This document shows, piece by piece, positions 43,082-51,416 of a DNA stretch of 64,000 nucleotides. A program made the translations under genes and the position numbers. Position 1 is the first letter of the stretch; each line of letters opens with the position of its first letter. Location: contig CAVWAR010000017.1 of the NCBI GenBank assembly GCA_963753075.1, forward strand, positions 1,240,001-1,304,000, read 5' to 3'. The DNA is from Prado023 sp963753075. Its GTDB lineage: Bacteria > Actinomycetota > Actinomycetes > S36-B12 > CAIYMF01. The notes under the pieces are model-generated. The model saw only the letters and a program-made list of their open reading frames with translations, did not search any database and was not told the origin of the DNA.

Positions 43082-43759
43082 TCAGTTCCCGCTCGGCTGG
43101 ACGACCAGGGCGACGTGGCCGTTCGCGGCCGCCACCGCCAGGTCGGGCCCCGCCTGGGTCGCGGTGGTCACGTCGACCACGGTGATGCCATTGATGTCGG
43201 CCGGACCCACACGGACCACGGTCGCCGGGGTGGGCGCCATGGCACCGGCCCCCTCGGCGTCAACAGCGAGCAGCCGATCATCGGCACGCAGTCCGCCAGC
43301 AGGCATCCGGTCTGCTGGCACAGCGATCGGTACGAGCACCCGCCCCGCCCCCGGCTCGCCGGCAGGCTCGACCATGTCCGTGGTCAGCAGCATCCCCGCG
43401 GACAGCCGAGTGCTGGCAACGAGGCCGATGACGGCATCAGCTTCCTGCGTCGACAGGACCGCAACCCCCGGGTCGACCGACACCCGCGCCGTTGTGACGT
43501 CATCGGCGGTCAGCACCTGCCCGTAGGCAACTTCGCTGCGCACAGCGAGCACCTCCTGGCGGTCACCGGCCGCTCCGACCAGCCAGACCACGGTCAGGGC
43601 GCCGAGCGCGGCCAGCAGGGCTCCGAGCCCCAGGAGCCAGGGACGCCGACGACCGCGCACCGGCGACAGGCCTGCGATGCTGCCGGCCGACGATGATTCG
43701 ACCACAGTTGCGCGGTCCCGGCTTCGAGATCCGTCGGTCGAGGATGGCGAGGTGGGCAT
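43082..43759 (-). CDS. CpaB/RcpC-like SAF-domain protein, first gene of the Tad operon
   Basis: A 225-residue protein: a basic, Ser-rich cytoplasmic N-terminus of about 40 residues, one transmembrane helix (RPWLLGLGALLAALGALTVV), then an extracytoplasmic SAF domain (YGQVLTADDVTTARVSVDPG and later VLVPIAVPADRMPAGGL). This matches the Flp pilus CpaB/RcpC family. Start 43759 is chosen because GGGGAG lies 5 nt upstream; ATG 43780 is an alternative. It heads the operon and is preceded by a 268-bp untranslated gap. Confidence 0.82.
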   Translation of the reverse strand: MPTSPSSTDGSRSRDRATVVESSSAGSIAGLSPVRGRRRPWLLGLGALLAALGALTVVWLVGAAGDRQEVLAVRSEVAYGQVLTADDVTTARVSVDPGVAVLSTQEADAVIGLVASTRLSAGMLLTTDMVEPAGEPGAGRVLVPIAVPADRMPAGGLRADDRLLAVDAEGAGAMAPTPATVVRVGPADINGITVVDVTTATQAGPDLAVAAANGHVALVVQPSGN

Positions 43760-43943
43760 GATCACTCCCCAGGTGTCCATGTCAAGGTCGGGCGGCGCGA
43801 TGTGGTGTCGCTCCAGATACAGAACGCGGGAGAGCCCGGACCGTGCATGACCCCGTGCGCCTCCCCCGTCACGCTTGCTGGCGCATCCGATGAGCACATC
43901 GACACGCCGTGAAGGGCGCAATACGGCTCGCTCGGACTTCCAG

Positions 43944-43971
43944 ATGGTAGAGGCGGCCTGCGTGGATCCAA
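43944..43971 (-). promoter_or_regulatory. Candidate promoter of the Tad operon
   Basis: On the minus strand TTGGAT (43971-43966) and TACCAT (43949-43944) are separated by 16 nt, each matching 4 of 6 positions of the vegetative consensus. They lie about 185 nt upstream of the CpaB-like start, in the gap below the sigma-like gene, which would give a long leader. Other promoters cannot be excluded. Confidence 0.3.
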
Positions 43972-44027
43972 AATCGGCGTTTCCGCCCACTCTGCACCGG
44001 TTCTCGATGACTGGCTCTCGGCAGTCG

Positions 44028-44810
44028 TCACGCGATCCTCATCTCGGACGCCCCACAACCCCACGAGGCCAGCCACGTGCGGGGGCCTGCCGAGGCGCGT
44101 CTCGCGGTCGAGCCAACAGCTGAGCGAACGTCCGGGTCGTCGACCACTCCGGGACCATGGGCGACGCAGAGCTCCAGCACGCCCGACCAATCGCTTCCTC
44201 CGAGCAGCAGCGCCGCCAGGCGTCGGACCTGCCACTCCGGGATGCCGATGCGCAGGGAAGCCCACCGCCATCGCGTAGCCGGTGACCCGGTGCGCGCCCG
44301 GGCGGCGGTGTCGGCCATGATCGCGATCGCATCCACCGCGTCCCCGTGCTCCCAGCCGGCCTCGACCAGGGCAGCCACGACGGCGCACACCGCCGGGCCC
44401 AGCTCCTCGTCATCCTCCGGCTGCGCACAGTCGGGCTGCCAGCCGGACTCCATGAGGTGGTCGAGGGACACCGACGGAGCAGGCCCGAGCACACCGCCCA
44501 TTTCCGGGCCACGGACGAGCTGTCTCTCGACCGCCACCGCGCGGCGGACGGCGACCCAGACCATGCCCCCCGGATTCACCGCGGTCCGGGCCGACGGTCG
44601 CCGCAGGGCATCCCAGGCAGCCTCCCACCCGGACGCCTCGGCCTGATCCGCCGCCGGGCCGCGCAACCCGGATCGACGGACGGCCGGAACCACAACAGCT
44701 CGGCGGACGCGGTCCAGCAGCGCCCGCCCATCGGCACCATCCCAACCGTGCAGGTCCACCAGGTGAAGCGCATCGCGGATGGATTCGGGGGTGAGGTCCA
44801 TGTCGGGCAA
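44028..44810 (-). CDS. Unknown protein with sigma-factor-like helical layout, upstream of the Tad operon
   Basis: A 260-residue soluble protein without a recognised family. Two regions look like a sigma-70 layout: residues about 52-105 (PAADQAEASGWEAAWDALRR, then NPGGMVWVAVRRAVAVERQL) recall region 2 of ECF-like proteins (AxDxAQEAxLxAWxAL and NPxxWLxxVARxRAxxxxR). Near residue 190, RWASLRIGIPEWQVRRLAAL could be a helix-turn-helix. The resemblance is by eye and weak. It ends 218 bp before the Tad promoter region and points the same way. Start ATG 44810; ATG 44801 is an alternative. Confidence 0.55.
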   Translation of the reverse strand: MPDMDLTPESIRDALHLVDLHGWDGADGRALLDRVRRAVVVPAVRRSGLRGPAADQAEASGWEAAWDALRRPSARTAVNPGGMVWVAVRRAVAVERQLVRGPEMGGVLGPAPSVSLDHLMESGWQPDCAQPEDDEELGPAVCAVVAALVEAGWEHGDAVDAIAIMADTAARARTGSPATRWRWASLRIGIPEWQVRRLAALLLGGSDWSGVLELCVAHGPGVVDDPDVRSAVGSTARRASAGPRTWLASWGCGASEMRIA

Positions 44811-45211
44811 CTCCTCTCGGGTCCGGACGAAGCCGCCCGTGTCTGATGCAGCGCACGGTGCCGCACCCGCGTTGCCGGATCTGTTGCCGGGCCCGGGGCT
44901 TCCGCCTGCACAGACCCCGGGCGGGGCAGTGGCAACGAGTGGTCAACTGCGCGTTGACCTGCGATGTCAATGGAGCACAGGGGTACGGCAACACGTGGCT
45001 GCCGCCCGACCTGGACGGCGCGCGGCGGCAGAGCCGGCCGACATGCGCAGCGGGGAATGGGCCGAGGAAGAGGCCCGATGAGTTGCCGCATTGCCCGGCA
45101 ACAGTCGGACGCCGGCCCACATCCCCCGGCAACTCGGATGGTCCACCGACGATCGCACTGGGATAGATGACGGCCGCGAACCCGGACGGCCGCCCGACCC
45201 GGAGGCTCCTC
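44811..45211. promoter_or_regulatory. 401-bp divergent intergenic region with TTGCCGG repeats
   Basis: This gap separates the sigma-like gene (minus) from the unknown two-gene operon (plus). TTGCCGG occurs at 44872-44878 and 44884-44890 (12-bp period). On the other side, TTGCCG is at 45083, the palindrome TTGCCCGGCAA at 45091-45101, and the reverse CCGGCAA at 45126-45132. A perfect inverted repeat (44942-44958) lies in the middle. The clustering near both genes suggests a shared regulator. No gene longer than a short peptide is supported. Confidence 0.5.
44942..44958. promoter_or_regulatory. Perfect inverted repeat GTCAAC-N5-GTTGAC
   Basis: The 17-bp site has exact 6-bp arms around TGCGC. 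It is centred about 140 bp upstream of the minus-strand gene and 260 bp upstream of the plus-strand operon. Size and symmetry suit a dimeric regulator. TTGACC within the right arm could also act as a -35 element for rightward transcription. Confidence 0.5.
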
Positions 45212-45721
45212 ATGACCCCGCACACACCGACCGCCGACGCAACGACCCAACGCCCTGCCCTGTTCGCAGACCTGCCGCCGACCATGGCTGGTCTGTGGAC
45301 AGCAGTGACGATGACTCAGAACATCGCTGCTCACCTCGCCGGGAGTCCTCCGGCTCGGGGTGGCGCGACCGCGGATGCCGGGGCCGACGCGGCCGTGACC
45401 GCAGTCGGGGCGACGACAGGGGGCGCAAGGGTCATGGACCCCGCGACCGTGGCGCTCCAGTGCGGGCAGGCCTCGGACGTGCTTTCGTCGTCGAGGGCGG
45501 GCCTCCTGGGCGAGGGCGACAGCCGTTCGGAGCCCTTGGGCGGGGAGCCCCGCCATCCCGACTTCGACCTGGGCGCCCTGACCGACGGCTGCATCGAGTT
45601 GGCGGTCGAGGTGTTGGGCAATGAGCACGAGCCGCTGAACTCCGCCGACATCCTGGCCATCACCTGCGCGGTCAGCGCCCTGTGCACTGCGCGGGCTGCG
45701 GCCACCGGGGACCGTTCATGA
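45212..45721 (+). CDS. Unknown protein, first gene of an unrecognised two-gene operon
   Basis: A 169-residue soluble protein without a recognised domain. The first 100 residues are Ala/Gly/Thr-rich with low-complexity stretches; an ordered helical part follows from about residue 118 (LGALTDGCIELAVEVLGNEH, then SADILAITCAVSALCTARAA). Three cysteines fall in the C-terminal half. Start 45212 is chosen because GGAGG lies 6 nt upstream; ATG at 45167 is possible. It overlaps the next gene by 4 bp (ATGA). The position facing the Tad locus suggests, but does not show, a link to pili. Confidence 0.6.
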   Translation: MTPHTPTADATTQRPALFADLPPTMAGLWTAVTMTQNIAAHLAGSPPARGGATADAGADAAVTAVGATTGGARVMDPATVALQCGQASDVLSSSRAGLLGEGDSRSEPLGGEPRHPDFDLGALTDGCIELAVEVLGNEHEPLNSADILAITCAVSALCTARAAATGDRS

Positions 45722-47052
45722 GCGGGCGCGTGGGACCGACCCAGACCCCACAACCGGCCACTACCTACGCCCAACTGACAGAGCGAGCCGGTCGGAGCAT
45801 TGCCCTTGCCCATGCCGTCCAATCAGCGCGACGCTGCACGGCGGGGGGCAACCGCTGTGCCGGAGGCGTCGATCTCGATGCTCACCGGGACCTCGCCGCC
45901 GCCCTGGCGCACCTGGGCAGGGCGCTGACCCGACCTCCTGCCGGCGTGACGGCACGCGGCTCGACGCGTCGTCGCGGCGGAACCGAGGGGAGGCTGCTGC
46001 GATGCCTGGAGGTCGTGGCCGCGCCACGCGACTGGGAGACGCCAATGCCGGCGACCGGGCCCCGCGGGGCTCTGGCCGATGCCTCAGTGCTCATCCGGGC
46101 CGCTGCTGACCTCTGGGCCACCCACCACACGGCCGACGGTCAACCACGCAGCCCCGATGCGGCCAGGATGCGCCATCCATCCACCCTGGGTGCCGCGTCC
46201 AGGCAATGGCGACTGCTGGTTCGTCTTCTCGCTGGTGCCCTCACGTCCCACCCCGACGTCGCGGCTGGTCTCACTGCGCCCGAGCGCGACGCGGTTGACA
46301 CCCTCAGCCGAACCACGAGAACGGCCAAGCCCTCTGAGGCATCCCTGAAGCTCCTCGAGTTGACCGTTGCCCACCCTGTCCCCCGCCGCGGGCAGCCTGC
46401 TCTTGATGCGCTCGGCGACCGGGTCGGCCGGCTGCGCCGCCTGGTGTGGGCCCTGGCAGAAACGGGCGGATCGCCCGCCGTGGTGCAGAGCAACATCGCG
46501 GCGATCGGCATCGCTCTCAACCGAGCCGCTGCGACTGTCCACCGCCACGAAGCCCACCGCGCTCGGCACGTCGGCGCACGCAGCCGACACCTTGATGCCG
46601 CTGCGCGGGCGGAGAGCGCGGGATCGGCGTGGCGGTTCGTCGCCGAACAGCTGCGGGACCTGCGCACGCCCCACCCGGGCAGTCATCCAATCCAGATCGA
46701 GCGCCTCGAGATCGATCGGCTCCTCGCCGGGGTGGCGACTGACGCCGGCGCGGGGACCCGTCCCGAGATCGCGTGGACGCTCGGCCGATTGGCCGCATCC
46801 TTCGCGGAGATCGCAGACCTGAGCCGTCGGGCCCTTCAGGGTGGGTACGAGCGCGGTGACCTGCTGCTCCTGGGAAGGGCGATCCCCACCGAGGCACTGT
46901 CACGGCGGCCCGACCTGCTGCAGGCGCGGCTCACCGACCAAGTCGTCCAGGCCCCCACGGCGGTATTCACCCAACTGGAGTGTGCCTACCGCGCCGCAGC
47001 TGGGGACGCCCCGATCACACAGGCGCCAGACATCTCGCCACCTGCCGCATGA
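45718..47052 (+). CDS. Unknown helical protein, second gene of the orphan operon
   Basis: A 444-residue protein without recognised domains, transmembrane helices or signal peptide. It is rich in Ala, Arg and Leu and predicted by composition to be almost entirely helical (TYAQLTERAGRSIALAHAVQ; RQWRLLVRLLAGALTSHPDV; ALGDRVGRLRRLVWALAETG; EIADLSRRALQGGYERGDLL). The pattern of regularly spaced Leu/Ala suggests a helical bundle. Start 45718 overlaps the previous stop by 4 bp; the two are certainly co-translated. It is convergent with the C69 dipeptidase gene (39-bp gap). Confidence 0.6.
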   Translation: MSGRVGPTQTPQPATTYAQLTERAGRSIALAHAVQSARRCTAGGNRCAGGVDLDAHRDLAAALAHLGRALTRPPAGVTARGSTRRRGGTEGRLLRCLEVVAAPRDWETPMPATGPRGALADASVLIRAAADLWATHHTADGQPRSPDAARMRHPSTLGAASRQWRLLVRLLAGALTSHPDVAAGLTAPERDAVDTLSRTTRTAKPSEASLKLLELTVAHPVPRRGQPALDALGDRVGRLRRLVWALAETGGSPAVVQSNIAAIGIALNRAAATVHRHEAHRARHVGARSRHLDAAARAESAGSAWRFVAEQLRDLRTPHPGSHPIQIERLEIDRLLAGVATDAGAGTRPEIAWTLGRLAASFAEIADLSRRALQGGYERGDLLLLGRAIPTEALSRRPDLLQARLTDQVVQAPTAVFTQLECAYRAAAGDAPITQAPDISPPAA

Positions 47053-47091
47053 AGCGTGCTCGGCAGGCGGAGCGCACGGAGACTCCGGTCG

Positions 47092-48458
47092 CTATGACCG
47101 CCCCGCCGCTTCATCGAACGAACGCCAAGCGTGGGCGAACGGTCCGCGACCGACCCTCGACGGGGCTACGTCCCGCACGGTGTCCAGCCAGCGCCCGCGC
47201 GCCTCCGTGACCTGTTCGACGGCCCAGCGGCTGCACTCAACCCGGTCGGCAACGGTACCCACAACAGCAGCTCCAGCTGCCGCATCGACGCTCGCCTGCA
47301 GTGCATTCCTGTCGTCCTCGATCAACCGACGCAGGCGGGGGTAGTCCACCAGGATCGTCCGGTGCAGGTCCTCGTAGTCCCACCACAGGGACCCGGGTGC
47401 GTAGGTCGCCCCGGGAGCCGGCCCGAGGTCGGGAACTCCGGCCTCTTCGAGCGCGTCGAACCAGAAGGGCACTCGGACCGACAGGCAGGGGGCAGCCGTA
47501 CCCGTGACCCAGTGCGTTGCCGGCACTGGGTCCGCTGGTAGTTCCGACACCCAGGATCCCGTGGTCTGCGACACCCGGACGGGCCCGAAGCCTGCGTGCG
47601 CGCAGACGGTCTGACCGAGCAGGCCACCCACCGGCTGGTCCGCGGGGCCCCAGTCGTGGCTGCCATCCGAGCGCTCGCCATGATCAGCGAGCAGGGCCCA
47701 TGCGTGTGCCACATCCCACTCGCCGCGTGCCGCAGCAAGGGCATCGGTGGTCCGGCACTGGCGGACGCGCGCATCGCTGAAGCGGGTGTAGATCCGGTCG
47801 CTGTAGTCAGCACCGAAGTCGAAGTCGTCCGGACCCGTGCACCACTTCTTCGCCACAGCCAGGTCGACCAGGCCCGGGGAGCTGCGGTCGAACTGACCAC
47901 CGATGGTGATGGCGTTCGAGATCGAGGCGAAGCCGTCCACCCGACAGGGCTGCCCACTCCCGGCCGGCCGTCTCCAGGATCCAGGCCTCGGATCGATCGG
48001 TGACCAAGGAAGCTGTTGTGGTAGCGGAACTCATGCGTATGCCCGCAGTCGCCGCCCTGGCCGTACTCGGCCAGCAGATCCGTCATCACCGTGATCGCGC
48101 CGTCGGCGGTGTCCGCGCGCTCCAGGCCGAGGCGCAGCAGATCCATCCCGATCAGCCCGGGGTCCTTCTCGTGGGGGACCTTGGTGAAGACCGCTTCGTT
48201 GCCGATGACGACCCCGTGGGCGTTGGCGCCCATCTCCGCGCCCCAGATCCAGTACGGCTTGCCGAGCAGCACTGCGTTCGTCCGCCGCGCCTGCGGGATC
48301 ACGAGGTACGTGCACGTGACCACCGACCCCGGAGCGTGCTCGCCGCCCGGCACGTACACGATCTCGTGGGCCTCGTTCGGCTCCCGGTCGCTGTTCTTGG
48401 CCAGGATCACCGACCCGTTCGCCGTCGCGTCGGCCAGGGCCACGAACGTGTCGCACAT
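47092..48458 (-). pseudogene. C69-family dipeptidase, interrupted by two frameshifts
   Basis: The start MCDTFVALADATANGSVILA has Cys2, the nucleophile of N-terminal-nucleophile dipeptidases (PepD/C69), and AKNSDREPNEAHEIVYVPGG follows. The frame is intact to HEFRYHNSFL near 48010. One extra G there, then a second near 47946, shift the reading frame. The middle piece VTDRSEAWILETAGREWAAL and the rest (VDGFASISNAITIGGQFD in the sequence to the stop at 47092) continue in the other frames. Removing these two bases would give a normal protein of about 455 residues. It is either a recent pseudogene or an assembly error. Confidence 0.8.
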
Positions 48459-48611
48459 GCGTCCATCATGCTCCGCGGGCACGACCGGATGCCGAGTACC
48501 GACCGGATGGACCCAGACCCCCGTCGGCTCGATCTCCTGCACACGACCGGATCCCTCCGCAGCCCCCGCACGGGCATGCCTCCCCACGTGGCGGAGGTCA
48601 ATACTGCGGAC

Positions 48612-49901
48612 ATGACCGCCACCCCCACCCGGGACGAGGCGCTCGCGCTGGCCGAGCGCTACGTCTGCCCTGATCGCGTCCGCACCTTCACCGCCCTCGG
48701 CGCCGGCATCGTGATGGGCCGGCGCGAGGGCTACCGGATCTGGGACGTGGACGGCCGAAGCTGGCTGGACCTGCATCTCAACGGCGGCGTGTTCAACCTC
48801 GGGCACCGCAACCCGGAGCTGATCGCCGCGCTGGTCGGGGGGCTCGATGAGCTGGACATCGGCAACCACCACTTCCCCAGCCCGGAACGCGCGCTGCTGG
48901 CCCGCGAACTCGTGGACCTCACGCCGGGGATGGCCTACGCAGTGTTCGCCAGCAGCGGCGGTGAGGCGATCGACCTGGCGATCAAGTCCGCACGGCGGGC
49001 GACCGGCCGCCGCCGGGTCGTGTCGATCGTCGGCTCGTACCACGGCCACACCGGGCTGGCGATCGCCGCCGGTGACCGTGACGCGGCCGAGTCCTTCCTG
49101 GCGACCGGGCCGGAGGACGACTTCCCCCAGATCCCGTTCAACGACCTCGAGGCGCTCGAGGCCGCCCTGGCTGCTGCGCCGACCGCCGCGGTCATCCTCG
49201 AGACGATCCCCGCCACGATCGGATTCCCCGTTCCCGCGCCCGAGTACCTGAGCGGAGTCCGCGAACTCTGCGACCGGTTCGGCGCGCTCTACATCGCCGA
49301 CGAGGTGCAGACCGGGCTGGGCCGCTCCGGTTCGATGTGGGCGGTCGAGCGGTTCGGCGTCACGCCCGACGTCCTCGTGACCGGCAAGGGCCTGTCCGGT
49401 GGGCTGTACCCGATCGCCGCGACGCTGCTGTCATCGCAGGCCGGCGCGTGGCTGGAGGACGACGGGTGGTCGAACGTCTCCACCTTCGGCGGGGCGGAGC
49501 TCGGCTGCCGGGTGGCCCGCGCGGTGCTCGAGGTGACCACCCGCACCGAGACAGCGGCCGGGGTCGACGCTCTGGTTCACATGTTCTCCGATGGGCTCGC
49601 GCGCCCTTGCCGCCAAGTACCCCGACTGGCTGGTCGAGGTACGCCAGACGGGCCTGATCATCGGCCTGCGGTTCGCGCACCCGATGGGTGGGATGCTGAT
49701 GACCCGCGCCTGCCACGACGCGGGCATCTGGGCGATGTTCGCCGGTTTCGACCGCACGGTGCTGCAGTTCAAGCCCGGGCTGCTGATGACCGAGGCCGAG
49801 GCCGGCGAGGTGCTTCGACCCGCCTCGACGCGGCCATCGCCGGCCTCATGGCCAGTGGGATCCTCGGTGGGGGTACGACCGAGGCCGGAGGCGCCCTGTG
49901 A
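48612..49901 (+). pseudogene. Class III aminotransferase with two compensating frameshifts
   Basis: A fold-type I, class-III PLP aminotransferase. It has FNLGHRNPELIAAL, FASSGGEAIDLAIKSARRAT, GSYHGHTGLAIAAGD, the PLP-contact LYIADEVQTGLGRSGSMWA and the lysine in VLVTGKGLSGGLYPIAATLL. The frame is lost near 49600 (one extra base) and the expected AALAAKYPDWLVEVRQTGLI (ALAAKYPDW in the sequence) is read in the next frame. It is regained near 49814 (one missing base), so the last 20 residues (TRLDAAIAGLMASGILGG) return to the first frame. As written, about 70 residues are wrong, but no stop intervenes. The stop overlaps the DUF6206 start. Confidence 0.8.
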
Positions 49902-50908
49902 CCCACAGCGGCCCGCCCATCGCGCGCCGGCCCGACGACGGCCAACTCCTTGCCGCCCTCGACGACACGGAGCGTCACCTGGACCCTGCCGATCCCGAAG
50001 CCGACGGCCGGGTGCAGGTCCTCGGGTACGGCGAGGTGTCAGTCGCGCTGACGGTCTCCGCGCTGCCCGGGCTGGTGTGCAAGCGGATGTCCGGCTTCGC
50101 CGACGCGGCGGCTGTGAGTGCCTACCGGGACCTCCTGGACACCTACATCACCGAGATGCGGCGCGCAGGCATCCGGGTCATCGAGACCTGGGCAGTCCCC
50201 GTCATGCGCCCCGATCTCGCCCCGGTGGTCTACCTCGTGCAGCCACGAGTCGCGGCTGACTCGCTCGGCAACGCCCTGGTCACTGCCGCTGATGACGACG
50301 TGGTCACGGCAGCGATCAGCTCCGTCCTCGGGGCCGTGACTCAACTCGCCGAGCACACCGCGAGTCGCACCGACGGGCTCGAGGTCGCGCTCGACGGGCA
50401 GCTGTCCAACTGGTCCTTCGGATCCGCGAGCCAGGAGCTCGACCCGGGGATCGGCACCGGGCCGGCCACCACAGGGCCCCTCCTGATCGACGTGGGTACC
50501 CCGTTCATGCGCCACCGGGGCCAGCACGCGATCGACCGGGAGTTCCTCCTGGCCCCTGTCCCGGCCGGCATCCGCGCCTACTACCGACGCCGCCGACTGG
50601 TGGAGGCCTACCTCGACGACTACTTCACACCCCGACTGGTCGCCCTCGACATGCTGGGCAACTTCCACAAGGAGGGCGCCCCGGACCGGATCGACCTGGC
50701 GACGGATGTGGTCAACGAGTGGCTGGCGAACACCGACCTCCCCGGGCCGCGCGAGCCCATCACGCGGGCCGACGTGGACGCCTACTACCGCAAGGACGCC
50801 GACCTGCTCGCCCTGTACCTGCGGCTGCGCCGTCTGGACCGCCTCGTCCAGACCCGGGCGCTGCGCCGCACGTACGACTACGTCCTGCCGGGCAACGTCG
50901 CCCGCTGA
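49898..50908 (+). CDS. DUF6206 family protein
   Basis: A 336-residue soluble protein of unknown function with VQVLGYGEVSVALTVSALPG, then CKRMSGFADAAAVSAYRDLL near the start. An LLIDVGTPFMRHRGQHAIDR motif in the middle resembles the substrate-positioning loop of phosphotransferase-like folds (DVGTP). It starts at a GTG inside the aminotransferase stop (GTGA), so it is co-translated with it. A link to the aminotransferase reaction is likely from the coupling. Its 3' end overlaps the convergent VOC gene by 31 bp. Confidence 0.7.
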   Translation: MTHSGPPIARRPDDGQLLAALDDTERHLDPADPEADGRVQVLGYGEVSVALTVSALPGLVCKRMSGFADAAAVSAYRDLLDTYITEMRRAGIRVIETWAVPVMRPDLAPVVYLVQPRVAADSLGNALVTAADDDVVTAAISSVLGAVTQLAEHTASRTDGLEVALDGQLSNWSFGSASQELDPGIGTGPATTGPLLIDVGTPFMRHRGQHAIDREFLLAPVPAGIRAYYRRRRLVEAYLDDYFTPRLVALDMLGNFHKEGAPDRIDLATDVVNEWLANTDLPGPREPITRADVDAYYRKDADLLALYLRLRRLDRLVQTRALRRTYDYVLPGNVAR

Positions 50909-51300
50909 CTCGCATCCACCGGTGGTCCCTGGACGATCGACAGCACGTTGCCGTCGGGGTCTGGGAACCATGCCACCCGCGTCCCGTCGTGAGCGGTCCA
51001 AACGCCAGCGTTGTCCTGGTCCAGCCCCGGGTAGCGGGTCAATTCAACGCCCGCCCTGGCCAGCGAGCCTGCAGCCAGCTCGATCTCAGGCACTCGCCAG
51101 CCGAGCTGTGAGTACGGGTGGGGAGCTACTGCGTCAACCAGCGTCAGCCGCAGCTCCGCCTCACCCGCCTCCAGCGAGGCGCCGTAGCTGTCACGGCTCA
51201 CGACCGGAAGACCCAGGACTGCGGAGTAGAAGTCGACCGACGTGTCCAGGTCGGATACCCCGAGAATCGCCATGAGCGGGAGCCCCTGCAGACCAGCCAT
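50878..51300 (-). CDS. VOC-family (glyoxalase/bleomycin resistance) protein
   Basis: A 140-residue single-domain VOC protein: LMAILGVSDLDTSVDFYSAV, LGLPVVSRDSYGASLEAGEA, LGWRVPEIELAAGSLARAGV and a closing AWFPDPDGNVLSIVQG, the two beta-alpha-beta-beta-beta modules. The usual metal-binding His of the first strand is replaced by Leu-Gly; the late Glu/Asn region lacks the classic ExxL glutamate. A metal-independent binding protein is possible. AAGGAA lies about 8 nt upstream of the start. Confidence 0.8.
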   Translation of the reverse strand: MAGLQGLPLMAILGVSDLDTSVDFYSAVLGLPVVSRDSYGASLEAGEAELRLTLVDAVAPHPYSQLGWRVPEIELAAGSLARAGVELTRYPGLDQDNAGVWTAHDGTRVAWFPDPDGNVLSIVQGPPVDASQRATLPGRT

Positions 51301-51324
51301 GTCTCGTTCCTTCCCCTCGATCTG

Positions 51325-51363
51325 TGCCCCGTTTGTGGAGTGCCCCGTTTGTGGAGTGCCCCG
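51325..51363. repeat. 16-bp tandem repeat upstream of the VOC gene
   Basis: TGCCCCGTTTGTGGAG occurs twice head to tail (51325-51340 and 51341-51356), followed by a partial third copy. It begins 25 bp upstream of the VOC start codon. The position suits a promoter-proximal regulatory repeat, or a recent duplication without function. Confidence 0.6.
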
Positions 51364-51416
51364 CCGTTGGACTTCGCAACCGCTCCTGCTCCGTTCCTGC
51401 CAACGATTGACCGGGG

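Noticed and set aside
44811..45211. Replication-origin-like or attachment-site region suggested by repeated TTGCCGG
   Set aside because: No DnaA boxes, integrase or tRNA are present, and the repeats fit regulatory sites better.
45212..47052. Prophage or integrative element remnant
   Set aside because: The two unknown genes share the base composition of their neighbours, and no integrase, portal, relaxase or terminal repeat is seen.
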